A DNA stretch of 64,000 nucleotides from contig NZ_MIEH01000010.1 in assembly GCF_001754075.1 (NCBI RefSeq), forward strand, positions 1-64,000. Direction: 5' to 3'. This document shows positions 1 to 9,199 of the stretch, in pieces. Both the position numbers and the translations under genes were made by a program. A model generated the notes under the pieces. The model searched no databases, had not been told where the DNA came from, and worked only from the letters and a program-made list of their open reading frames with translations. Source of the stretch: Merdimonas faecis. Its GTDB lineage: Bacteria > Bacillota > Clostridia > Lachnospirales > Lachnospiraceae. Numbering within the stretch: position 1 is the first letter of the stretch; every line of letters begins with the position of its first letter.

Positions 1-1237
1 TGTTTGCGTAGTGCTCTGGATTGATCCGGCGGTCGCGGAAGTCTGCGATTGCTGTGTACAGAACGTCTGTAGAAGAGTTAACGCCTGTCTCACAGGAATC
101 CTGGATTACACCGATGATGAATCCGACACCGACTACCTGCATGGAGATGTCATTCGGGATACCGAACAGACTACATGCCAGCGGGATCAGAAGCAGGGAA
201 CCGCCTGCAACACCGGAAGCTCCGGCTGCACTGGCTGCTGCCAGTACGCACATGATCAGTGCACTGCCGACGGAAACGTGGATATCCAGGGTGTTGGCTG
301 CTGCCAGTGCCATGGTAGAAATGGTGATTGCCGCACCAGCCATGTTTACGGTAGCGCCAAGAGGAATGGAGATAGAGTAGGTATCTTCATCCAGGCCAAG
401 TCTTTCGCAAAGCTTCATGTTAACAGGAATGTTCGCAGCGGAGCTTCTGGTGAAGAACGCAGTGATAAAGCTTTCCTTCAGACAGGTAAAGATCAGTTTG
501 AACGGGTTCTTGCGGATAAACAGGAACACGATGATCGGGTTTACAATGAATACAACAGCGGCCATGGTTCCAACCAGTACCAGGATCAGACGTCCGTATC
601 CAAGGAGAACGGAAAGTCCCTGTTCGGAAATGGTGGTGAAGATCAGGCCCATGATACCGAACGGTGCACAGCTGATTACCCACTGTACGGCGATGGATAC
701 TGCATCAGAGATGTGCTCCAGTGCATTTTTGGTTCCTTCGCCTGCGCCTTTCAGAGCAACACCAAAGATGATAGCCCAGAACAGGATACCGATGTAGTTT
801 GCCTGTACGATGGCATTTACCGGGTTGTCAACCAGGTTCATCAGAAGGTTGGTTAAGACTTCGGTCACGCCGCTCGGAGGAGCAACATCACTGGTGTCTG
901 TATTCTCGGTAAAGGTCAGGGTGATCGGGAATACGTAGCTTGCTGCTACGGCACAGGCTGCTGCAAGAATATTGCCGGCCATGTACAGGATTACGATCAC
1001 TTTCATGTTGGTCTTCTGTCCCTTCCCCATGTGGCAGAGCGAGCTCATAACCAGGAAGAATACCAGTACGGGAGCGATGCCTCGAAGGGCGCCTACGAAC
1101 AGGTCTCCGAGAATCGAAATTCCGGATGCCTGCGGAACAACAAGTCCAAGGATGATACCAATGATCAATCCACAAATGATACGTTTGACCAGACTGATGC
1201 TGTTCCATTTGCTAATGATGTTTTTAACTGTTTGCAT
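1..1237 (-). CDS. sstT: Serine/threonine:Na+ symporter SstT (3' end cut by window edge)
   Basis: A sodium-coupled importer of serine and threonine in the cytoplasmic membrane, of the DAACS (dicarboxylate/amino acid:cation symporter) family. The frame runs open from position 1237 to the window edge, giving 412 residues; E. coli SstT has 414, so only the last few are likely missing. It has several hydrophobic segments, a serine-rich hairpin reading FFTRSSAANIPVNMK near residues 260-275, and the substrate/cation motif ATVNMAGAAITI near 295. It diverges from the threonine catabolic genes tdh-kbl, so import and breakdown of threonine are probably co-regulated. A dicarboxylate transporter of the same family is a less likely alternative, because the gene context points to threonine. 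Confidence 0.88.
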   Translation of the reverse strand, partial: MQTVKNIISKWNSISLVKRIICGLIIGIILGLVVPQASGISILGDLFVGALRGIAPVLVFFLVMSSLCHMGKGQKTNMKVIVILYMAGNILAAACAVAASYVFPITLTFTENTDTSDVAPPSGVTEVLTNLLMNLVDNPVNAIVQANYIGILFWAIIFGVALKGAGEGTKNALEHISDAVSIAVQWVISCAPFGIMGLIFTTISEQGLSVLLGYGRLILVLVGTMAAVVFIVNPIIVFLFIRKNPFKLIFTCLKESFITAFFTRSSAANIPVNMKLCERLGLDEDTYSISIPLGATVNMAGAAITISTMALAAANTLDIHVSVGSALIMCVLAAASAAGASGVAGGSLLLIPLACSLFGIPNDISMQVVGVGFIIGVIQDSCETGVNSSTDVLYTAIADFRDRRINPEHYAN

Positions 1238-1334
1238 CTTTTCTCGCAGATATTTCGCATCACAATATCTGCATCCTCTCTTTCTTTTAGATTTTGGATT
1301 TTGGTCCCCCAATATGTAAATAATGCTAAATATT

Positions 1335-1363
1335 ATTATACGAGAAAACAAAAGATTTGTAAA
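1335..1363 (-). promoter_or_regulatory. sstT promoter
   Basis: On the minus strand, TTTACA (1358-1363) and TATAAT (1335-1340) are separated by exactly 17 bases. This is a good housekeeping-sigma promoter about 100 bases upstream of the sstT start. Confidence 0.65.
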
Positions 1364-1387
1364 TAATAACTTATGTGGGTGAGCGTA

Positions 1388-1441
1388 TGTACAAAAAAAT
1401 GAACAAATTGTACACATAAATCGTCATCAATCCATTGTACA
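1388..1441. promoter_or_regulatory. Three TGTACA palindromes between sstT and tdh (candidate operator)
   Basis: The self-complementary hexamer TGTACA occurs at 1388-1393, 1409-1414 and 1436-1441. The third overlaps the tdh -35 box. All three lie between the two divergent promoters, where a shared repressor or activator would bind. The regulator is not identified. Confidence 0.45.
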
Positions 1442-1463
1442 TAGCAAAAATGAATGATATAAT
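1435..1463 (+). promoter_or_regulatory. tdh-kbl promoter
   Basis: TTGTAC (1435-1440) and TATAAT (1458-1463) are separated by 17 bases, with the tdh start codon about 58 bases downstream of the -10 box. Confidence 0.7.
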
Positions 1464-1520
1464 AACAACGATAAATATATAAGAATCGTCTGGGGAGACG
1501 AAGATATGGGAGGTATCAAG

Positions 1521-2582
1521 ATGAGTGAGAAAAATGATGGATTGATGTGGGCGCTCGTAAAGGAAAAGCCAGAAGAAGGGCTTTGGATGAAAAGGGTACC
1601 GATTCCGGAGGTTGGACCGAATGATGTAAAGATTAAGATCCACAAAACGGCAATCTGCGGAACGGACGTACATATCTGGCAGTGGAATGACTGGGCTCAG
1701 CATACAATCCCGATCGGCCTGACAGCAGGACATGAGTATGTAGGAGAAGTCGTAGAAGTGGGATCTGGTGTCAAAGGTTTCCAGATTGGAGACCTGGTTT
1801 CCGGAGAAGGACACATTACCTGCGGAAAGTGCCGGAACTGTCTTGAAGGCCACAAAGAAAACTGTAAGGATGCCAAAGGTGTGGGCGTGAACCGCAATGG
1901 AGCATTTGCGGAATACCTGGTAATCCCGGCTTCAAATGTATGGCCGTGCAATCCTAACATTCCGGAAGAGATGTATGCTATTTTTGATCCGTTTGGAAAT
2001 GCAACTCATACTGCTCTTTCCTATGATGTATTGGGAGAGGACGTGCTGGTAGCAGGTGCAGGCCCGATCGGTATCATGGCAGCGGCAATCGTTAAATTTG
2101 CAGGCGCAAGACACGTGGTTGTAACAGACTTTAACGAGTATCGTCTGGAGCTGGCGAAGAAGCTTGGTGCAACAAGAGTAGTAAATCTTGGAAAAGAAAA
2201 ACTTCCGGATGTAATGAAAGAGATCGGAATGACGGAAGGTTTTGATGTGGGACTTGAGATGTCCGGATCACAGGCAGCACTTCATGATATGATCCATAAC
2301 ATGAAGCATGGTGGAAAGATTGCTCTTCTGGGACTGCAGAGAACAGATGCTACCGTGGATCTGGAAACCGTGATCTTTAACGGACTGAACCTGCGCGGTA
2401 TTTATGGAAGAAAAGTATGGGATACCTGGTACAAGATGTCCACGATGCTGCAGGCCGGACTGGACATTTCCGATATTATTACCCACCACTTTGACATCAA
2501 AGACTTTGCGAAAGGATTTGAAGCAATGATATCTGGTGAATCCGGAAAGGTTATCCTGGACTGGGCACATATTAATGATTAA
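1521..2582 (+). CDS. tdh: L-threonine 3-dehydrogenase
   Basis: Oxidises L-threonine with NAD+ to 2-amino-3-ketobutyrate in the cytoplasm. It is a zinc-dependent medium-chain dehydrogenase of 353 residues. Catalytic zinc ligands lie in ICGTDVHIW (Cys46) and GHEYVGEV (70-77). Four structural zinc cysteines sit at 101, 104, 107 and 115, and the NAD-binding Rossmann glycines are GAGPIG at 179-184. The start at 1521 is preferred over an in-frame ATG at 1506, because GGAGG at 1508-1512 lies 8 bases before it. kbl follows 53 bases later in the same operon and cleaves the unstable product. Confidence 0.95.
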   Translation: MSEKNDGLMWALVKEKPEEGLWMKRVPIPEVGPNDVKIKIHKTAICGTDVHIWQWNDWAQHTIPIGLTAGHEYVGEVVEVGSGVKGFQIGDLVSGEGHITCGKCRNCLEGHKENCKDAKGVGVNRNGAFAEYLVIPASNVWPCNPNIPEEMYAIFDPFGNATHTALSYDVLGEDVLVAGAGPIGIMAAAIVKFAGARHVVVTDFNEYRLELAKKLGATRVVNLGKEKLPDVMKEIGMTEGFDVGLEMSGSQAALHDMIHNMKHGGKIALLGLQRTDATVDLETVIFNGLNLRGIYGRKVWDTWYKMSTMLQAGLDISDIITHHFDIKDFAKGFEAMISGESGKVILDWAHIND

Positions 2583-2635
2583 AAGATGAATGGAATCGGA
2601 ACATTAATTAAATTAAGAAAGAAGGACGACAAAAA

Positions 2636-3832
2636 ATGGCTCGTAAAGATGATATTTTAGGAATTTATGCGAAAGAAGTGGAAGGCATCAAGGAGGCCGG
2701 CTTATTCAAGGGAGAGGCGCCGTTTGTATCTCCACAGGGCGCAAAGGTAAAAATGGAAGACGGAAGAGAACTCCTTTGCATGTGTGCCAATAACTATCTG
2801 GGACTGGGCGACAGCCCGCGCCTGATCGAAGCGGCGAAAAGAACCTACGATGAAAAGGGATATGGTGTTGCTTCCGTACGTTTTATCTGTGGTACACAGG
2901 ATATCCACAAAAAGCTGGAGAAAAAGATCTCCGATTTCCTGGGAACCGACGATACGATCCTGTATTCCTCCTGTTTTGATGCAAACGGCGGTCTGTTCGA
3001 AACAATTCTGACAGCAGAAGACGCTGTTATCAGTGATGAACTGAATCATGCTTCTATCATTGATGGAGTTCGTCTGTGCAAGGCAAAACGTTATCGCTAT
3101 AAAAACAATGATATGGAAGACCTGGAGGCTAAGTTAAAAGAGGCTGACGAAGCAGGTGCGAGAATTAAACTGATCGCTACGGATGGCGTATTCTCTATGG
3201 ACGGAATCATTTGTAATCTGCAGGGCGTATGTGACCTGGCGGACAAATACAATGCACTGGTAATGGTAGATGATAGCCATGCCGTTGGATTTGTAGGAAA
3301 GACCGGTCGTGGAACACCGGAGTACTGCGGTGTACAGGGCCGTGTAGATATTATCACAGGTACTCTTGGAAAAGCGCTGGGTGGAGCGTCAGGCGGATAC
3401 ACATCCGGACGCAAGGAAATTATCGATCTTCTGCGTCAGAGAAGCCGTCCGTATCTGTTCTCCAACTCTCTGGCACCAGCTATCGCAGGCGCCAGCATCG
3501 AGCTGTTCGATATGCTGGATGAAAGCACAGAGCTTCGTGATCACCTGGAAGAAGTTACTGCATACTACCGTAAAGAGCTGGTAGACAACGGATTTGATAT
3601 CATCCCGGGAACACATCCATGCGTTCCGGTTATGCTGTACGATGAAAAAACCGCAGCAGAATTTGCAAGCCGGATGATGGACAAGGGCGTATATGTAGTA
3701 GCTTTCTCCTATCCGGTAGTACCGAAGGGAAAAGCAAGAATCCGTACACAGGTATGCGCAAGCCATACAAAAGAAGACATCGATTTCATCGTAAAATGCT
3801 TCAAAGAAGTAAGAGAAGAGATGGGATTGTAA
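2636..3832 (+). CDS. kbl: 2-amino-3-ketobutyrate CoA ligase (glycine C-acetyltransferase)
   Basis: Converts 2-amino-3-ketobutyrate and CoA to glycine and acetyl-CoA, completing threonine degradation started by Tdh. It is a PLP fold-type I enzyme of the alpha-oxoamine synthase family. Its 398 residues match the family length. The PLP lysine is in [14 protein letters not shown] near residue 245, and the cofactor aspartate/histidine stretch VDDSHAVGF lies near 210. An AAGGAC ribosome site precedes the ATG. No terminator is obvious; a REP palindrome begins 7 bases after the stop codon and may protect or end the transcript. Confidence 0.95.
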   Translation: MARKDDILGIYAKEVEGIKEAGLFKGEAPFVSPQGAKVKMEDGRELLCMCANNYLGLGDSPRLIEAAKRTYDEKGYGVASVRFICGTQDIHKKLEKKISDFLGTDDTILYSSCFDANGGLFETILTAEDAVISDELNHASIIDGVRLCKAKRYRYKNNDMEDLEAKLKEADEAGARIKLIATDGVFSMDGIICNLQGVCDLADKYNALVMVDDSHAVGFVGKTGRGTPEYCGVQGRVDIITGTLGKALGGASGGYTSGRKEIIDLLRQRSRPYLFSNSLAPAIAGASIELFDMLDESTELRDHLEEVTAYYRKELVDNGFDIIPGTHPCVPVMLYDEKTAAEFASRMMDKGVYVVAFSYPVVPKGKARIRTQVCASHTKEDIDFIVKCFKEVREEMGL

Positions 3833-3839
3833 GAAAAAC

Positions 3840-3920
3840 GGGGACGTACACTTTTTGCAAAAGTGTACGTCCCCAATTGGCAAATAGGGTGTCCCCAATT
3901 GAAAAACCCCCTGTCCCCAA
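3840..3920 (+). repeat. REP element 1, upstream flank of the RAYT gene
   Basis: A perfect palindrome at 3840-3874 has 16-base arms GGGGACGTACACTTTT and AAAAGTGTACGTCCCC around the loop TGC. It is followed by two short tags, AGGGTGTCCCC and CCCCCTGTCCCC. The same three-part pattern recurs at five other places in the window. It lies between kbl and the transposase. Confidence 0.85.
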
Positions 3921-3952
3921 TGCAGTTCTGTTTTTTGTAAAGGGGGAATTAA

Positions 3953-4720
3953 ATGCCGAGAAAAGGACGCCGCGAGAGCGGCACGATGTTCTATCATGTG
4001 ATCGTAAAAGGGATCAATAACGAAAAAATCTATCATCAACAGCGTGAGAAAATCTATTTTAAAAAGAAAATTTTAAAGTATCTGAAAAAGTATGATGTTG
4101 AACTCTATGCATACTGTATCATGTCTAATCATGCACATCTGATCATCAAAGCAGAATTCCCGGTTTTATCCGCATTTATGGCTGTAGTTTTAGCAGAATA
4201 TGCAGTATATTACAATTTTAAGCACCGTAGAAACGGACATGTTTTCCAAAACAGATTTGTGAGCGAATGTATCGAAACGGAAGCGTATTATTGGAACTGT
4301 CTGAGGTATATCCATATGAATCCTGTTAAGGCAAATATGGTAAAAGAGCCGGTTCGCTACAGGTATAGCAGCCTTGTAGAATATAAAATGGACACACCCG
4401 GCATGATTCATGCTAATGCACTGATAAGATATAAAGATAATTTCAATGATTATAAACAGTTCGAGACATTTCACAAAGAAAGACATTTGGAAATATTTGC
4501 CGATGTCAGTGAAGAAGTCATGTCCCAGAAAAAAGAAGCGGCGACACTTATCGCGGAGCAGGTGTTTGAGGAGTATCCACTGCAGCTATTTATCCAGGTT
4601 TTTGAAGAAAAAGAAGTAAAAAAAGTGTATATATCCCGGTTGGTGAAGATACTAAAGATATCAAAGAAAGAGGCAGAAAAAATCTGCAATGCTATATTAA
4701 ACGACATACAGAATAGCTAG
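3953..4720 (+). CDS. REP-associated tyrosine transposase (RAYT, Y1/IS200-like)
   Basis: A single-strand-specific HUH endonuclease of the Y1 transposase superfamily, 255 residues. The metal-binding HUH motif is SNHAHLII (His60, His62). The likely nucleophilic tyrosine is Tyr119 in CLRYIHMNPVKANMV, a diagnostic RAYT signature. The C-terminal 80 residues are rich in Lys and Glu and resemble a helical DNA-binding tail. AGGGGG ends 6 bases before the ATG. The gene has no IS200 ends; instead it sits between inverted copies of a REP palindrome, as single-copy domesticated RAYTs do. Codon use is more AT-rich than its neighbours, suggesting acquisition. Confidence 0.88.
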   Translation: MPRKGRRESGTMFYHVIVKGINNEKIYHQQREKIYFKKKILKYLKKYDVELYAYCIMSNHAHLIIKAEFPVLSAFMAVVLAEYAVYYNFKHRRNGHVFQNRFVSECIETEAYYWNCLRYIHMNPVKANMVKEPVRYRYSSLVEYKMDTPGMIHANALIRYKDNFNDYKQFETFHKERHLEIFADVSEEVMSQKKEAATLIAEQVFEEYPLQLFIQVFEEKEVKKVYISRLVKILKISKKEAEKICNAILNDIQNS

Positions 4721-4735
4721 AAAGACGGGGAGTCG

Positions 4736-4819
4736 CAGTCGGGGACACCCTGCGAGCCAAAAAGGGACAGGGGAAAATGCAAATGGGGACGTAGACCTTT
4801 TGCAAAAGTGTACGTCCCC
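4736..4819 (-). repeat. REP element 2, downstream flank of the RAYT gene (inverted)
   Basis: The mirror image of REP 1. The tags GGGGACACCC and AGGGACAGGGG come first, then the palindrome at 4785-4819 with arms GGGGACGTAGACCTTTT and AAAAGTGTACGTCCCC, imperfect in the left arm. With REP 1 it brackets the transposase as inverted repeats. Confidence 0.82.
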
Positions 4820-4852
4820 TGTTATACTGTTGTCAGAAAGGAGCTGTAAAAA

Positions 4853-6241
4853 ATGGACAGAGAAAATGTATGGAAATCCTACACTTCCGAGCAGCAGGAT
4901 CAGCTGAACCAGGTGAACGAAAAATACAAAGTGTGCCTGGATGCCGGAAAGACGGAGCGGGAGTGTGTAAAGCTTGCAAAGGAGGAGGCAGAGAAGGCGG
5001 GCTATGTAAGCCTGGAGGAAGCGAAAGCGCCGCTGAAAGCCGGGGATAAGATCTATGCTGTAGGCATGGACAAGAGCATTGCCCTTTTCCAGATCGGGAA
5101 TCAGCCGTTGGAGGCGGGGATGAACATTCTGGGGGCACACATCGATTCACCAAGAATCGACGTGAAGCAGAATCCGTTGTATGAAAATGAGGAGTTTGCC
5201 TATCTGGACACCCACTATTACGGGGGAATCAAAAAGTATCAGTGGGTGACACTTCCGCTGGCGCTTCACGGCGTTGTGGTGAAAAAGGATGGCACAGTCA
5301 TCGAAGTGAATATCGGCGAAAAGAGTGAGGACCCGGTATTTGTAATCACGGACCTTCTGGTACACCTGGCAGCCAAGCAGATGGAGAAGAAGGCGGGGGC
5401 GGTGATCGAAGGCGAGAAACTGGACCTTCTTTTCGGAAGCCGTCCGCTGGAGCAGGCAGAAGACCTGGAAAAAGAGGAGAAGGAAGCGGTGAAGAAAAAC
5501 GTGCTCCGGATCCTTGAAGAATACTATCACATGGAGGAAGAAGACTTCGTATCTGCAGAACTGGAGATCGTGCCGGCCGGCAGTGCCAGGGACTGCGGAA
5601 TCGATCGCAGCATGATCCTGGCTTACGGACAGGACGACCGAGTATGCGCCTTTACATCTCTGTTTGCGATGTTGGATACAGAGGCGCCGGAGCGCACAGC
5701 ATGCTGTATTCTGGTGGATAAGGAAGAAATCGGCAGCGTAGGTGCGACGGGGATGCATTCCCGATTCTTTGAAAACGTCATTGCGGAGCTGGTGGCATTG
5801 GAGGGTCAGGAATCGGAGCTTAAGGTACGAAGAACGCTTCAGAACTCGAGAATGCTCTCGTCAGACGTCAGTGCGGCTTATGATCCGATGTATGCAGAAG
5901 TATTTGAAAAGAGGAGTTCCGCTTTCTTTGCCAAAGGACTGGTGTTTAACAAATTTACCGGAAGCCGCGGAAAGAACGGATCCAATGATGCAAATGCGGA
6001 ATATCTGGCCAGGATCCGCCGTGCGATGGATCAGGATCAGGTGGCCTATCAATTTGCGGAGCTTGGCAAAGTGGATGCCGGCGGAGGCGGCACCATTGCA
6101 TATATCATGGCAAATTACGGCATGGAAGTGATCGACAGCGGCGTAGCCGTTCTGTCTATGCACGCGCCCTGGGAGGTAACCAGCAAAGCGGATGTATACG
6201 AGGCGTACAAGGGTTATATGGCCTTCCTGAAAAATATGTAG
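4853..6241 (+). CDS. M18 family aminopeptidase
   Basis: A cytoplasmic zinc aminopeptidase, likely releasing N-terminal acidic or neutral residues from peptides. It has 462 residues, typical of the M18 (aminopeptidase I) family. The metal ligand region ILGAHIDSPRIDVK lies near residue 95, the catalytic glutamate pair DKEEIGSVGATGM near 290, and the last metal-binding histidine in SMHAPWEV near 435. AAAGGAG lies 8 bases before the ATG. It stands alone between REP 2 and ppdK. After the stop, arms CTGCCGGG and CCCGGCAG form a hairpin (6252-6290) without a T tract. Confidence 0.88.
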   Translation: MDRENVWKSYTSEQQDQLNQVNEKYKVCLDAGKTERECVKLAKEEAEKAGYVSLEEAKAPLKAGDKIYAVGMDKSIALFQIGNQPLEAGMNILGAHIDSPRIDVKQNPLYENEEFAYLDTHYYGGIKKYQWVTLPLALHGVVVKKDGTVIEVNIGEKSEDPVFVITDLLVHLAAKQMEKKAGAVIEGEKLDLLFGSRPLEQAEDLEKEEKEAVKKNVLRILEEYYHMEEEDFVSAELEIVPAGSARDCGIDRSMILAYGQDDRVCAFTSLFAMLDTEAPERTACCILVDKEEIGSVGATGMHSRFFENVIAELVALEGQESELKVRRTLQNSRMLSSDVSAAYDPMYAEVFEKRSSAFFAKGLVFNKFTGSRGKNGSNDANAEYLARIRRAMDQDQVAYQFAELGKVDAGGGGTIAYIMANYGMEVIDSGVAVLSMHAPWEVTSKADVYEAYKGYMAFLKNM

Positions 6242-6328
6242 AATGAGGGATGTCTGCCGGGATGCAAAAAACGGAGCAAAACCCGGCAGAATCAAAGTAA
6301 AACAAAGGCTGTAACATTGTTAAAACTC

Positions 6329-6357
6329 TTGACGAATACTGGCAAAACCAGTAAAAT
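6329..6357 (+). promoter_or_regulatory. ppdK promoter with an inverted repeat in its spacer
   Basis: TTGACG (6329-6334) and TAAAAT (6352-6357) are 17 bases apart. The spacer carries ACTGG-CAAAA-CCAGT (6338-6352), a short inverted repeat where a repressor could sit. Confidence 0.6.
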
Positions 6358-6401
6358 AAATGTGCGACTTAGAAAAATTTAGTTTAGGAGGTCATGACAA
6401 A

Positions 6402-9026
6402 ATGGCAAAATGGGTGTATATGTTCACCGAAGGTAATGCAAACATGAGAAACCTTCTTGGTGGCAAAGGCGCAAACCTTGCTGAGATGACAAGCCTGGGA
6501 CTGCCTGTTCCACAGGGATTCACTGTTACGACAGAAGCTTGTACTCAGTATTACGAGGATGGCAGACAGATCAATGACGAGATCATGGGACAGATCATGG
6601 AGGCCATGACGAAACTGGAAGAAATCACAGGAAAGAAATTTGGGGATAAAGAAAATCCGCTTCTTGTTTCTGTTCGTTCTGGTGCAAGAGCTTCTATGCC
6701 TGGAATGATGGACACGATCCTGAACCTTGGTCTGAATGAAGAAGTTGTTGAGACTCTGGCAGCTGCATCCGGTAATCCGCGCTGGGCATGGGACTGCTAC
6801 AGAAGATTTATCCAGATGTACTCCGACGTTGTTATGGAAGTCGGCAAGAAATATTTCGAAGAGCTCATCGACAAGATGAAAGAAGAAAAAGGCGTAACAC
6901 AGGATGTAGAGCTGACAGCAGAGGATCTGAAGACTCTGGCAGGACAGTTCAAGGCTGAGTACAAGGAAAAAATCGGTGCAGATTTCCCGTCAGACGCAAA
7001 AGAACAGCTGATGGGTGCTGTAAAAGCTGTATTCCGTTCCTGGGACAACCCGAGAGCAAATGTATACCGTCGTGACAATGATATCCCGTACTCCTGGGGA
7101 ACTGCTGTTAACGTACAGATGATGGCATTTGGTAACATGGGAGATGACTGCGGTACAGGTGTTGCATTTACACGTGACCCTGCAACCGGAGAAAACGGAC
7201 TGTTCGGAGAATTCCTGACCAACGCGCAGGGCGAGGACGTAGTTGCCGGAGTTCGTACTCCTATGCACATTTCCGAGATGGAAGATAAGTTCCCGGAGGC
7301 GTTTGCACAGTTCAAAGAAGTGTGCAAGACTCTGGAGACACACTACAGAGATATGCAGGATATGGAGTTTACTGTTGAGCACGGAAAACTGTACATGCTG
7401 CAGACAAGAAATGGTAAGAGAACTGCAAAGGCTGCTCTGAAGATCGCTTGTGACCTGGTAGACGAGGGCATGAGAACAGAAGAGGAAGCAGTAGCAATGA
7501 TCGATCCGAGAAACTTAGATTCCCTGCTTCACCCGCAGTTTGATGCAGAGGCACTGAAGAAGGCTACGCCGATCGGAAAGGCTCTTGGCGCTTCTCCTGG
7601 AGCTGCATGCGGTAAGATCGTATTTACAGCAGATGACGCTGTAGAGTGGGCAGAAAGAGGAGAGAAAGTTGTCCTGGTTCGTCTGGAGACCTCTCCGGAA
7701 GATATCACCGGTATGAAATCTGCACAGGGTATCCTGACAGTTCGTGGCGGTATGACTTCTCACGCTGCCGTTGTTGCACGTGGAATGGGTACCTGCTGTG
7801 TATCCGGATGCGGCGACATTGTAATGGACGAAGCAAATAAGAAATTTACACTGGGTGGAAAAGAATTCCACGAAGGAGATGCACTTTCTCTGGATGGATC
7901 CACAGGAAACATCTATGACGGCATCATCCCGACAGTAGACGCTACCATCGCTGGTGAGTTCGGACGTATCATGGCATGGGCAGACAAGTACAGAAGACTG
8001 AAAGTACGTACTAATGCAGACACACCGTCTGACGCTAAGAAGGCTGTTGAGCTGGGAGCAGAAGGTATCGGTCTTTGCCGTACCGAGCATATGTTCTTCG
8101 GAGAAGGCAGAATTGATGCGTTCCGTGAGATGATCTGCTCCGAGACAGAGGAAGAAAGAGAAAAGGCTCTTGAGAAAGTTCTTCCATATCAGCAGGGAGA
8201 CTTCGAAGAACTGTACGAAGCTCTGGAAGGAAATCCGGTAACCATCCGTTTCCTGGATCCGCCGCTTCATGAGTTCGTTCCGACTGAGGAAGAGGACATC
8301 AAGAAACTGGCTGAGGCTCAGGGCAAGACTGTTGAGCAGATCAAAGCCGTTATCGACAGCCTGCACGAGTTCAACCCGATGATGGGTCACCGTGGATGCC
8401 GTCTGGCCGTTACTTATCCGGAGATCGCAAAGATGCAGACAAGAGCTGTCATCCGTGCGGCAATCAAAGTTCAGAAGGCTCATCCGGACTGGACCATCAA
8501 GCCGGAGATCATGATCCCGCTGGTTGGCGAAGTAAAAGAGCTGAAGTATGTTAAGAAATTCGTAGTTGAGACTGCAGACGCAGAAATCGCAGCTGCAGGC
8601 ATCGACCTGAAATACGAAGTAGGTACCATGATTGAGATCCCAAGAGCTGCTCTGACAGCTGACGAGATCGCAAAAGAAGCTGACTTCTTCTGCTTCGGTA
8701 CCAACGACCTGACACAGATGACATTCGGATTCTCTCGTGATGACGCAGGAAAATTCCTGAACGCATACTATGATGCAAAGATTTACGAGAACGATCCATT
8801 TGCAAAACTGGATCAGACAGGTGTTGGCAAGCTGATGAAGATGGCAATCGAGCTTGGAAAATCTTCCAACCCGAACATGCACCTTGGTATCTGCGGCGAG
8901 CACGGTGGAGATCCGTCCTCTGTTGAGTTCTGTGATGGACTGGGACTGGACTATGTTTCCTGCTCACCGTTCCGTGTACCGATCGCAAGACTGGCAGCAG
9001 CTCAGGCAGCGATCAACAACAAATAA
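6402..9026 (+). CDS. ppdK: Pyruvate, phosphate dikinase
   Basis: Reversibly converts pyruvate, ATP and phosphate to PEP, AMP and pyrophosphate; in anaerobes it often runs as a PPi-linked glycolytic step. Its 874 residues match the clostridial enzyme. The order is an N-terminal ATP-grasp domain, the central phosphohistidine domain with GGMTSHAAVVARGMG (His near 453), and a C-terminal PEP/pyruvate barrel with GHRGCRLAV near 660 and GICGEHGGDP near 830. The start at 6402 is chosen over an in-frame ATG at 6360, because AGGAGG at 6386-6391 precedes it. It is monocistronic with its own promoter and terminator. Confidence 0.97.
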   Translation: MAKWVYMFTEGNANMRNLLGGKGANLAEMTSLGLPVPQGFTVTTEACTQYYEDGRQINDEIMGQIMEAMTKLEEITGKKFGDKENPLLVSVRSGARASMPGMMDTILNLGLNEEVVETLAAASGNPRWAWDCYRRFIQMYSDVVMEVGKKYFEELIDKMKEEKGVTQDVELTAEDLKTLAGQFKAEYKEKIGADFPSDAKEQLMGAVKAVFRSWDNPRANVYRRDNDIPYSWGTAVNVQMMAFGNMGDDCGTGVAFTRDPATGENGLFGEFLTNAQGEDVVAGVRTPMHISEMEDKFPEAFAQFKEVCKTLETHYRDMQDMEFTVEHGKLYMLQTRNGKRTAKAALKIACDLVDEGMRTEEEAVAMIDPRNLDSLLHPQFDAEALKKATPIGKALGASPGAACGKIVFTADDAVEWAERGEKVVLVRLETSPEDITGMKSAQGILTVRGGMTSHAAVVARGMGTCCVSGCGDIVMDEANKKFTLGGKEFHEGDALSLDGSTGNIYDGIIPTVDATIAGEFGRIMAWADKYRRLKVRTNADTPSDAKKAVELGAEGIGLCRTEHMFFGEGRIDAFREMICSETEEEREKALEKVLPYQQGDFEELYEALEGNPVTIRFLDPPLHEFVPTEEEDIKKLAEAQGKTVEQIKAVIDSLHEFNPMMGHRGCRLAVTYPEIAKMQTRAVIRAAIKVQKAHPDWTIKPEIMIPLVGEVKELKYVKKFVVETADAEIAAAGIDLKYEVGTMIEIPRAALTADEIAKEADFFCFGTNDLTQMTFGFSRDDAGKFLNAYYDAKIYENDPFAKLDQTGVGKLMKMAIELGKSSNPNMHLGICGEHGGDPSSVEFCDGLGLDYVSCSPFRVPIARLAAAQAAINNK

Positions 9027-9047
9027 GTATTATTACTTTGATGAAAA

Positions 9048-9083
9048 GGGATCCGCAAGGCCAGTCTTGCGGACCCCTTTTTT
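9048..9083 (+). terminator. ppdK intrinsic terminator
   Basis: Arms GGGATCCGCAAG and CTTGCGGACCCC, with one mismatch, are followed by a run of T. Confidence 0.9.
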
Positions 9084-9124
9084 GGCGTTATATAGTATCG
9101 CGAAAGAAACAATCAGGATATCCG

Positions 9125-9152
9125 TTGACAAGATGAGTTGGAAGTATATAAT
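9125..9152 (+). promoter_or_regulatory. Promoter of the YgjV-like gene
   Basis: TTGACA (9125-9130) and TATAAT (9147-9152) are 16 bases apart, about 48 bases before the ATG at 9200. Confidence 0.6.
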
Positions 9153-9199
9153 AAAAAATTGGTGGGATTTAAGATTAAAAGAATCAGGAGAGGAAGATT

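Noticed and set aside
11-856. Long plus-strand open frame of 281 codons
   Set aside because: It is the complement of sstT; its translation is Cys/His-rich nonsense with no ribosome site.
3840-4819. CRISPR-like repeats around 4 kb
   Set aside because: The repeats are palindromes dispersed in ones and twos between genes, without regular spacers or cas genes; they are REP elements.
7515-8903. 462-codon minus-strand frame inside ppdK
   Set aside because: It lies opposite a certain gene, with no ribosome site and a Cys/Ser-rich composition typical of an antisense shadow.
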